From Dorea sp. CAG:317 (GTDB lineage: Bacteria; Bacillota; Clostridia; Lachnospirales; Lachnospiraceae): a DNA stretch of 46,510 nucleotides. The stretch spans positions 47,503-94,012 of the forward strand of contig FR892673.1 of the NCBI GenBank assembly GCA_000433535.1. The letters run 5' to 3'. The notes beneath the pieces were generated by a model that saw only the letters and a program-made list of their open reading frames with translations, searched no databases and was not told the origin of the DNA. How positions within the stretch are numbered: position 1 is the stretch's first letter; each line of letters begins with the position of its first letter. The translations under genes were made by a program, and so were the position numbers. Below, piece by piece: positions 7,514-13,010 of this stretch.

Positions 7514-7884
7514 ATGGGGGTAAAAAAATAGAAACGCTAAAAATTAGTATGGAAAAAGGCAAAGCAAAAGTAGAAGTAAATGGTGAAGATATTTCATCAT
7601 GCGGAAGTTATCTAAACCTTACGTTTAAAAATGGAGAATGGTCGCTGATGTCTACTAGAGATAGTTTTTATTGCTCAAGCGATCGTAAGCCTTTAATCAT
7701 AGGGAAAACAAACGATAAGGCACGGTATTGCCCGAAGTGTTTTTCAGAATTGCCGGAAGATGCAAATTATTGTCCAAAATGTGGGAAATGTATGCGAGAA
7801 CAGTTTAAGTATGAACAAGGTTATATTGGCGAAAAGTCGAAAACTGTAACCGTCGGGTTTTCAGATAAGGCAATTAAATTATAG
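7514..7884 (+). CDS. zinc-ribbon protein with apparent -1 frameshift near its start
   Basis: The good start is ATG 7514, behind GAGGAGGTG, but that frame ends after five codons: ATG GGG GTA AAA AAA TAG. A shift of -1 on the A_AAA_AAA heptamer (7522-7528) continues as ATA GAA ACG into an open frame to 7884, giving MGVKK-IETLKISMEKGKAKVEV, a natural-looking beta-strand start. The alternative ATG at 7549 (111 residues) has no ribosome site. The C-terminal half has two CPKC knuckles (CPKCFSELPEDANYCPKC), a zinc ribbon. The function is unknown. Either a programmed shift or an A-tract deletion explains the sequence. Confidence 0.6.
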
Positions 7885-7932
7885 GAAACACGTACAACCC
7901 GTAGAACATACGCTTTATAAGGAGGTGGTCGT

Positions 7933-8058
7933 ATGTTAGAACTTAGTAAAAATCCTATGGATCTACTGATCGAGTTACTTAGCGACCAACAAGGCGTACC
8001 GTATGAGTATACGCCTATAGATCCTAAAAACGAAGAAACAAAAGAGGAAACCGCTTAG
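7933..8058 (+). CDS. small phage protein, 41 residues
   Basis: Protein MLELSKNPMDLLIELLSDQQ followed by an acidic tail ending KEETA. It has a strong AAGGAGGTG ribosome site, in series with other small early genes. The N-terminal half could form one amphipathic helix. No family was recognised. Confidence 0.6.
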   Translation: MLELSKNPMDLLIELLSDQQGVPYEYTPIDPKNEETKEETA

Positions 8059-8081
8059 GCGGTAGAGGGGAGGGACAAACA

Positions 8082-8225
8082 GTGAAAAGTAACAGTATTA
8101 AGGCAAGACGAAAGCAAAAAGACACCCTAACCGGATTTTTCATTGGATTCGGTACTGGGATGGTAGCAGCAGGGTTATTCCTGATTGTAGTGCTGGTTTA
8201 CTGCCGGATGGCAGGACCATTGTAA
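8082..8225 (+). CDS. small single-span membrane protein, 47 residues
   Basis: GTG start behind AGGGGAGGGACAAACA. A basic N-terminus (KARRKQK) is followed by one hydrophobic segment (about 18-42, GFFIGFGTGMVAAGLFLIVVLVY), which by the positive-inside rule should leave the N-terminus in the cytoplasm. The function is unknown. Small membrane proteins in early phage operons are often involved in exclusion or host takeover, but nothing here shows that. Confidence 0.6.
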   Translation: MKSNSIKARRKQKDTLTGFFIGFGTGMVAAGLFLIVVLVYCRMAGPL

Positions 8226-8239
8226 GGAGGTGAGGGCGG

Positions 8240-8401
8240 ATGAGTCAGAAAGAATTTTTGTTAGAAGCTAAAAAGTATTTTGAGGAACAGATCAGACTTT
8301 CGGAATATAGATGTGAAGAAAATAGAAAAAGGCTTGAAGTTGTGAATTGCATGCTATTGGATGGAGGGATAGTCTGCGAAGAAACTATCCCGCGTAATTA
8401 A
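8240..8401 (+). CDS. small phage protein, 53 residues
   Basis: ATG start 15 bp after the previous stop, with GGAGGTGAGGGCGG upstream. Charged and helical (MSQKEFLLEAKKYFEEQIRL), it has two Cys in the C-terminal half and may form a short coiled coil. Its stop overlaps the stop of the opposing gene at 8398 by 4 bp. No family was recognised. Confidence 0.58.
   Translation: MSQKEFLLEAKKYFEEQIRLSEYRCEENRKRLEVVNCMLLDGGIVCEETIPRN
8366..8391. terminator. weak bidirectional hairpin between convergent small genes
   Basis: GGGATAGT (8366-8373) pairs with ACTATCCC (8384-8391). No clear U-tract follows on either strand, so terminator activity is uncertain. Confidence 0.35.
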
Positions 8402-8580
8402 TCAATGTTGGTCAATATTTTAGTAATAGATTCCAAAGCATGCAATTGAGCTTGATAAAGTTGATCAAATGCATATAAAAGATCATCTGGACAGTATTGG
8501 GAATACTGAGAGGCTTCTTTTTTGTATGTATCTATGACTTCATTAAGAGAAGATTGTAAATAGTGATTTTTCATGGACAT
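8398..8580 (-). CDS. antisense-oriented small helical protein, 60 residues
   Basis: It is the only minus-strand gene inside the rightward early operon. The start has a strong AGAAAGGAGT ribosome site and a good promoter upstream (8623..8651). The protein is polar and helical (SSLNEVIDTYKKEASQYSQYCPDDLLYAFDQLYQAQLHALESI), with no motif recognised. Reading against the early operon, it could be expressed in the lysogen, and its transcript would be antisense to the early mRNA when both are made. The function is unknown. Confidence 0.6.
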   Translation of the reverse strand: MSMKNHYLQSSLNEVIDTYKKEASQYSQYCPDDLLYAFDQLYQAQLHALESITKILTNID

Positions 8581-8622
8581 ACTCCTTTCTTGATACTTGG
8601 CATGGCAGTGCCTGTATCTAAA

Positions 8623-8651
8623 AGTATAGGTGATATGAATTGTAAATTCAA
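8623..8651 (-). promoter_or_regulatory. promoter of the 8398..8580 gene
   Basis: On the minus strand TTGAAT (8651-8646) and TATACT (8628-8623) are 17 bp apart. It faces opposite to the early operon and overlaps the ribosome site region of the next plus-strand gene. Confidence 0.6.
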
Positions 8652-8664
8652 GGAGGTGAGGAGA

Positions 8665-8877
8665 ATGAAGAAAGTAGCAACAGAGATTCCGGAGAATGAG
8701 TTCAAGGAGCTCCTAGAACAGCTGAAAGAGGAAGTACTTATGATGAAGAATGACGGACTCGGCTATGTGTCTATCACATGTGCACTGGCGAAAAAGCTCA
8801 CGTTATCAGCTGGGTTCGATGATGAGCTTACGTTCACAGCCAGCCAGATCAAGAGCATTCTTGACTTGGCCAAATAA
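8665..8877 (+). CDS. hypothetical phage protein, 70 residues
   Basis: MKKVATEIPENEFKELLEQLKEEVL... begins at ATG 8665 behind AAGGAGGTGAGGAG; the open frame extends upstream to 8563, but those codons lie in the divergent promoter region and have no ribosome site. The mixed alpha/beta sequence ends SQIKSILDLAK. The family was not recognised. Confidence 0.62.
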   Translation: MKKVATEIPENEFKELLEQLKEEVLMMKNDGLGYVSITCALAKKLTLSAGFDDELTFTASQIKSILDLAK

Positions 8878-8880
8878 AAA

Positions 8881-8914
8881 AGCGCCCTTAAATGAGCCGG
8901 CAAGCTCGGGCGCT
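8881..8914 (-). terminator. hairpin terminator reading leftward
   Basis: AGCGCCC (8881-8887) pairs with GGGCGCT (8908-8914). The U-tract (TTTTTTATTT) is on the minus strand, so it would stop leftward, antisense transcripts. It may give weaker termination of the plus-strand message. Confidence 0.55.
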
Positions 8915-8962
8915 AGGTAAAATATTCAATTAAATTATATCGAAGTAAAGGAGATTAGTCAA

Positions 8963-9259
8963 ATGCTCAAAGTAGGTAATAAAGAAATTTGTATATGCGG
9001 AACTGGTTTGGAATTATTAACAGATTTATCTTCTATTTCCAATAGTCTTAAAGAAACCATGATGGAAGATGGTGACATAAGCGAAAAAGAGATCGATGAA
9101 GCAATTATAAAGGCGGTTAAGATTGGTCTGAAGAACGTGCCGAAGGAAGAGGCTCTTCCAGACGACATGAAGAATATTGACTGGAACGCGAATCACGTGA
9201 ATGAAGCAGTGGACAGGCTATTTGATGCGTTATTTGGTGGAGTCATTAAGGAGGAGTAG
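8963..9259 (+). CDS. hypothetical phage protein, 98 residues
   Basis: ATG behind AAAGGAG. The first strand (MLKVGNKEICICGTGLELLTDLSSISNSL) leads into an acidic helical region (EDGDISEKEIDEAIIKAVKIGL). The overall charge is strongly negative. It is found in the early operon between other small genes; no family was recognised and no function can be assigned. Confidence 0.62.
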   Translation: MLKVGNKEICICGTGLELLTDLSSISNSLKETMMEDGDISEKEIDEAIIKAVKIGLKNVPKEEALPDDMKNIDWNANHVNEAVDRLFDALFGGVIKEE

Positions 9260-9261
9260 GT

Positions 9262-9432
9262 ATGGCTTATTACAATACTTGTCCACATTGTGGATGTAAT
9301 TTAGATCCAGGTGAGCGATGTGACTGTTTGAAAGAACAGAATCGCGAGGAACGGAGTTGTTCTGAAAGACTGAGGAAACAAATCACAGAAGAGTGTACAG
9401 GTCAAATGGTTTTTCGGGAGGCAATTGCATGA
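9262..9432 (+). CDS. small zinc-ribbon protein, 56 residues
   Basis: CPHCGC and CDC motifs within the first 22 residues (MAYYNTCPHCGCNLDPGERCDC) suggest a single zinc site; a basic helix follows. It starts 2 bp after the previous stop with GGAGGAGTAGGT upstream and overlaps the next start by 4 bp (ATGA), so the pair is probably translationally coupled. The function is unknown. Confidence 0.62.
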   Translation: MAYYNTCPHCGCNLDPGERCDCLKEQNREERSCSERLRKQITEECTGQMVFREAIA

Positions 9433-9599
9433 TACCAGGATATGATGATTGGAAAACAACACCTCCAGATGATCAAGTTCCAGTAATCTTATGTGATTGT
9501 TGTGGGTGTGCATTATATGAAGGTGATTATTTTTATGATATTAACGGTGAAAGAATCTGCGAGGATTGTTTGATAGATGGTTATAGGAGGATGTTGTAA
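9429..9599 (+). CDS. small four-Cys zinc protein, 56 residues
   Basis: It starts at the ATGA overlap with the previous gene. CDCCGCALYEGDYFYDINGERICEDC holds two CxxC-type pairs and resembles a compact LIM/zinc-ribbon knuckle seen in many small phage proteins. Its stop overlaps the next start (TAATG). It is probably a nucleic-acid or protein adaptor, but this is inference. Confidence 0.65.
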   Translation: MIPGYDDWKTTPPDDQVPVILCDCCGCALYEGDYFYDINGERICEDCLIDGYRRML

Positions 9600-10222
9600 T
9601 GGCTTTAAAATCATATGATGAAATGCGAAAAATTGATGTGAAGCCCTTTTGTGAAAAGAGAGATGGACTTGATTATTTGAATTGGGCGATGTGTATAGAT
9701 CTTTTGCACAAGAATGGGGCAAAAAAAGCATACTGGGAGCCAATTGAAAATGAGAAAACAGGGAATAGCCTGAGAATGTCGGATGTTGCATTTGTAGATA
9801 AAAATGGCGTTCAGAATAGGTGTTATGAGACACGGATCCGTGTCGTGATCGATGATAATGTTTATGAGATGCAGACGCCAGTTATGAATGGAGCGAACCC
9901 TGTAAAAGATAACTCCATGAGTCAGCAAAGAGTTTGGAATAGTATGTGTCGAGCGTTTGTAAAATGTGTAGCTATACACACAGGTTTGGGTTTTGATTTG
10001 TGGCTAAAAGAAGAATACAACAATATGGAAAGTCAGATTCCATATACCGGAGAAAAAACAGCTTCAGAAGCTAAGATTAAGACAATTCAGAGTTTATGTG
10101 TAAGTCATGGTATTGATGGAGATGCTTGGGTTGTCGGTAATGGAAGAACCTGGGATACACTTACGGAGACAGAGGCTGCACACATGTTGAAGGCATTAAA
10201 AGATCGGTATGGTGATGATTAG
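9599..10222 (+). CDS. DUF1071 single-strand annealing protein (Sak-like)
   Basis: Protein of 207 residues. The start LDYLNWAMCIDLLHKNGAKKAYWEPIEN, then MQTPVMNGAN..., QRVWNSMCRAFVKCVAIHTGLGFDLW, matches the DUF1071 phage family, regarded as Rad52-like/Sak single-strand annealing recombinases. It probably anneals phage DNA during replication and recombination. The C-terminal segment (about 150-200) resembles the helical tail often found in these proteins. It is coupled by TAATG to the gene before and by a 1-bp overlap to the NinB-like gene after, which fits a recombination module. Confidence 0.75.
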   Translation: MALKSYDEMRKIDVKPFCEKRDGLDYLNWAMCIDLLHKNGAKKAYWEPIENEKTGNSLRMSDVAFVDKNGVQNRCYETRIRVVIDDNVYEMQTPVMNGANPVKDNSMSQQRVWNSMCRAFVKCVAIHTGLGFDLWLKEEYNNMESQIPYTGEKTASEAKIKTIQSLCVSHGIDGDAWVVGNGRTWDTLTETEAAHMLKALKDRYGDD

Positions 10223-10794
10223 TGAAATTCACTGGAAAGTTAAAGGAACCAATTATTGACTACATAACAGGGCGTTTGACGTTGCTATTTGAGCCTTGTG
10301 AGGACTTCCGAGAAGCTTATGAGGAATTCAAGGATTGCGAAAAACTAAGCTTGGAAATCAAAAAATACAGGCGAAAGAGGAGTCTCGATGCTAATGCTTA
10401 TTACTGGGTGCTTTGCACGAAGCTTGCAAAGGTTCTGCAAGCATCGAACCAAGAGGTACACAACAAAATGCTCCGGCTGTACGGACAACTAGAAATCTTT
10501 GAGGGAAAAGCTGTATGTATCACCATACCAGATACAGAGCCGTCAGAAAAGAAAGTGAATAATGCGATGGATTATCACCTTCAGCCTACGCCGCAGGTGC
10601 GAGAGGGCTTGGATGGGATAATGTATCGGACCTATAAGCTTTTAAGAGGTTCTCATACATATAACAGCGAAGAGATGGCGAGGCTGATCACTGGACTTAT
10701 AAGCGAGTGCAAAGATGCCGGTATCTCAGATGCTGAAATCGCAACGCCGGACGAGAAGCGGTTATTAAAGGAAAGATATGGTGTAGAGATATGA
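10222..10794 (+). CDS. NinB-like phage recombination protein
   Basis: Protein of 190 residues with the conserved KKYRRKRSLDANAYYWVLCTKLA segment (about 48-70) and GSHTYNSEEMARLITGLISECKDAGI near the end, both seen in NinB-type proteins and in phage proteins annotated as putative HNHc nuclease. NinB of lambda binds single-stranded DNA and can act with recombination functions. The GTG start overlaps the previous TAG by one base; the end overlaps the next ATG by 4 bp. With the annealing protein and the HNH-like gene it forms a recombination cluster. Confidence 0.75.
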   Translation: MKFTGKLKEPIIDYITGRLTLLFEPCEDFREAYEEFKDCEKLSLEIKKYRRKRSLDANAYYWVLCTKLAKVLQASNQEVHNKMLRLYGQLEIFEGKAVCITIPDTEPSEKKVNNAMDYHLQPTPQVREGLDGIMYRTYKLLRGSHTYNSEEMARLITGLISECKDAGISDAEIATPDEKRLLKERYGVEI

Positions 10795-11081
10795 AAAGAT
10801 TATGGAGTATCTTTACGGACGATATGGACTGCTGTATGTACACAGGGAGATATGGAGTTGAAAGACATCACGTTTTTAGCCATACACCAAGAGAACGGAA
10901 GTTGTGTGAGAAGTACGGTTTTATAGCTCCATTGTTTCCAAGTCTTCATCCGAACGGGGTGCATGCGAGGAAAGAAGCCAGTAAGGTTGATAAGGATTTA
11001 AGGCGAAGATGCAAAGAATATTATATAGCACACTACGGAACAGAAGAGCAGTTCCGGAAAGAATTTTATTATGTTAGTTAG
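10791..11081 (+). CDS. HNH-like phage nuclease (small)
   Basis: Protein of 96 residues. CCMYTGRYGVERHHVFSHTPRERKLCEKYGF carries an ERHH core; SLHPNGVHARKE follows, then a basic helix and FRKEFYYVS. This arrangement matches small phage proteins thought to be HNH/NinG-related nucleases for DNA junctions. Only part of a classical HNH zinc set is visible, so catalytic activity is uncertain. It overlaps the NinB-like gene by 4 bp. Confidence 0.65.
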   Translation: MKRLWSIFTDDMDCCMYTGRYGVERHHVFSHTPRERKLCEKYGFIAPLFPSLHPNGVHARKEASKVDKDLRRRCKEYYIAHYGTEEQFRKEFYYVS

Positions 11082-11097
11082 CCAGAAGGCTTGCTAT

Positions 11098-11174
11098 AGG
11101 TACCAGTCGAAATGTACCTAGTGTATCGCATGTAACTTTGAAAAGATGTTTTCTGGTGCCGGTATTTCCGGCAC
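11098..11174. other. intergenic stretch with two hairpins
   Basis: The 122-bp gap 11082-11203 holds AGGTAC/GTACCT (about 11098-11119) and GTGCCGG (11156-11162) / CCGGCAC (11168-11174), the second just upstream of the ribosome site AAAGGAG of the replication gene. There is no U-tract. It may be translational control or simply mRNA structure. Confidence 0.35.
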
Positions 11175-11203
11175 TGGGGAAAGGAGCAGATAGCATTGCG
11201 AAT

Positions 11204-11872
11204 ATGAGTAATTATGTCAAAATCAGCCGGAAGATCTTAGAGTGGGGCTGGTACAGAGATGAACATACAAAAAGCCTTTTTCTGCATTGTCTTCTCAAGG
11301 CAAATTGGAAAGACGGAGAGTTTAAAGGAATTGTGATTAAAAGAGGACAGTTTGCAACCTCAATCCCCAAGCTTCAAGTTGAATTGGAATTAACTTCGAA
11401 TGAAGTTAGGACTGCAATTAAGCATTTAAAGAGCACAGGCGAAATCACAGTCAGATCATATAGCAAATTCTCCGTAATTACGGTGGTTAAGTACGATAGT
11501 TACCAATGTGAATCACAGGCAGAATCACAGACAGATAACAGTCACACCACAGACAAGGCACAGCCTATTAACAGTCTATTAACAACAATAGAAGAAGGGA
11601 AGAAGAATAAAAAGGAAAGAAAGGAAAATAAAAGTAATAGTGTGCGGTTTATACCGCCCTCTCTCGAAGAGGTGCAGGACTATTGCAAAAGTCGATGTAA
11701 CGGTTTGGATGCTCAAGCCTTTGTAGACTTTTATTCCTCGAAAGGCTGGATGATTGGAAAAAATAAAATGAAAGACTGGAAAGCTGCTGTACGCACTTGG
11801 GAGCGTAAGAGTCAGACAAGGCAGGAAGAGACCGCCAAACATGACAGGATAAGCGAGGTGGATAGCTGGTGA
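11204..11872 (+). CDS. phage replication initiator-like protein (DnaD-type)
   Basis: Protein of 222 residues from ATG 11204: MSNYVKISRKILEWGWYRDEHTKSLFLHCLLKANW...IKRGQFATSIPKLQVELELTSNEVRTAIKHLKSTGEI is the winged-helix N-terminus seen in phage replisome organisers. A polar linker (about 105-150) leads to RFIPPSLEEVQDYCKSRCNGLDAQAFVDFYSSKGWMIGKNKMKDWKAAVRTWER, the usual C-terminal DnaD-like tail. A longer frame opens at a TTG at 11138 but would need to translate through a hairpin. A helicase-loader gene follows, overlapping by 4 bp, as in phage replication modules. Confidence 0.75.
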   Translation: MSNYVKISRKILEWGWYRDEHTKSLFLHCLLKANWKDGEFKGIVIKRGQFATSIPKLQVELELTSNEVRTAIKHLKSTGEITVRSYSKFSVITVVKYDSYQCESQAESQTDNSHTTDKAQPINSLLTTIEEGKKNKKERKENKSNSVRFIPPSLEEVQDYCKSRCNGLDAQAFVDFYSSKGWMIGKNKMKDWKAAVRTWERKSQTRQEETAKHDRISEVDSW

Positions 11873-12180
11873 CAAGAGAAGAGTTTAAAAACATCGTGAA
11901 AGCTATGCGAGGGGCGTATACAAGATGTCCGGTGACAACCCAACAGATATTTGAAGAATGGTATCTGTTGTTAGCAGATATGGATTACAAGACTGTTTCA
12001 AAGAATTTGATGAGGCACATTCGCTCAAGCAAGTATGCACCGACGATCGCAGAGTTAAGGCAGGAACAGGCGGTAGGCTTTTGCAATTTCACAAGCAGAA
12101 ATTACGATATGCGAAAACTTGAACTGGCACTTTTGGGAATTAAGTCAGTGGAACAGATAGAAGAAATAAAGGAGAAGTAA
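11869..12180 (+). CDS. helicase loader/G39P-like replication protein
   Basis: Protein of 103 residues: MTREEFKNIVKAMRGAYTRCPVTTQQIFEEWYLLLADMDYKTVSKNLMRHIRSSKYAPTIAELRQE. The N-terminal helical domain matches the replicative helicase inhibitor/loader (G39P) family, which delivers DnaB-type helicase to the phage origin. No phage DnaB gene is seen, so the host helicase is probably used. GTG start, overlapping the initiator by 4 bp. Confidence 0.72.
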   Translation: MTREEFKNIVKAMRGAYTRCPVTTQQIFEEWYLLLADMDYKTVSKNLMRHIRSSKYAPTIAELRQEQAVGFCNFTSRNYDMRKLELALLGIKSVEQIEEIKEK

Positions 12181-12182
12181 GG

Positions 12183-12371
12183 ATGGCAGTTATAAGGAGT
12201 ATTAGAGGTGGAAGCGCCGGACTGAATGAAGAAGATCGTTTGACTCTTGCTGGGCTGTTAGTGAAAGCAGGATATCGGGTGCAGATCGGTTATCGGGTTG
12301 TGCCGGGAAACGCTAAGGGAAAGAAAGAGTATACGGTGGAGTATGAGGAGCCAGGAGGTGAACAATCATGA
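12183..12371 (+). CDS. hypothetical phage protein, 62 residues
   Basis: MAVIRSIRGGSAGLNEEDRLTLAGLLVKAGYRVQIGYR... is preceded by AAGGAGAAGTAAGG and overlaps the next gene's ATG by 4 bp. The pattern (helix, then strands RVQIGYRVV and KEYTVEYEE) suggests a small alpha/beta fold. It is common near phage helicase-loader genes; the function is unknown. Confidence 0.6.
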   Translation: MAVIRSIRGGSAGLNEEDRLTLAGLLVKAGYRVQIGYRVVPGNAKGKKEYTVEYEEPGGEQS

Positions 12372-12982
12372 GGATAGATCAGATCAAGATTGATGAGTGG
12401 TATGACATTCCCGGATATGGAGGGAAATATCAGATCAACTACTACGGGAATATCCGGCGAGCATTGAAGAATGGACGATATAAAGAGATACATCCATTTA
12501 TTAAAAAGTCAAATGGTCGCAGATGTGTAAAGCTAAACTGCAAAGAGCATGTGGTAATGAAGCTTATGCAGAGAACGTTTTATGGGGAACTTAAAGACGG
12601 TTGTGTTGCTTATCATAAAAATATGTGCATTACAGACGATATATTGAGCAATATCGGCATTAGTACAAGAGAGCAACTTGGGAAAATAACAGGAAGAAAA
12701 AATAATTGTGAGAGATCTGTCGTAAAAATAGACAGCTGCGGTCAGATTGTAGATTTTTACAGATCCGTTCGTGAGGCAGGAAGGAAGAACCATATGGCTT
12801 ATCAAACGATTCTTGACCGGATTAATGGAAAAGTAAAGAGTTTGTATGCTCCGGATGGTTATGTATATGTCAAAGAAAAAGAGAGTGAGATTCAAAAAGC
12901 AATTCGGAAAATCGAGCTTGAAAATAGAAAAGAGAGTGGTGTGTCATTTGTAAGCGCACCAGATGTAGTATTCGATTTTTAG
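12368..12982 (+). CDS. NUMOD4/HNH homing-endonuclease-like protein
   Basis: Protein of 204 residues starting with a NUMOD4 domain (EWYDIPGYGGKYQINYYGNIRRALKNGR, about 10-40). A degenerate HNH stretch follows around VAYHKNMCITDDILSNIGIS (about 80-100), which lacks the second His-Asn pair, so cutting activity is doubtful. The C-terminal part (VVKIDSCGQIVDFYRSVREAGRKNHMAYQTILDRINGK) is a NUMOD1-like DNA-binding helix repeat. It is a free-standing gene inside the replication module, typical of mobile phage endonucleases. Confidence 0.75.
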   Translation: MRIDQIKIDEWYDIPGYGGKYQINYYGNIRRALKNGRYKEIHPFIKKSNGRRCVKLNCKEHVVMKLMQRTFYGELKDGCVAYHKNMCITDDILSNIGISTREQLGKITGRKNNCERSVVKIDSCGQIVDFYRSVREAGRKNHMAYQTILDRINGKVKSLYAPDGYVYVKEKESEIQKAIRKIELENRKESGVSFVSAPDVVFDF

Positions 12983-13010
12983 AAATAAGCATTTCCCCGA
13001 GGTTGGAAAA

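Noticed and set aside
12368..12982. NUMOD4/HNH gene considered as part of an intron
   Set aside because: The genes on both sides are complete and no exon sequence is interrupted, so it is a free-standing gene.
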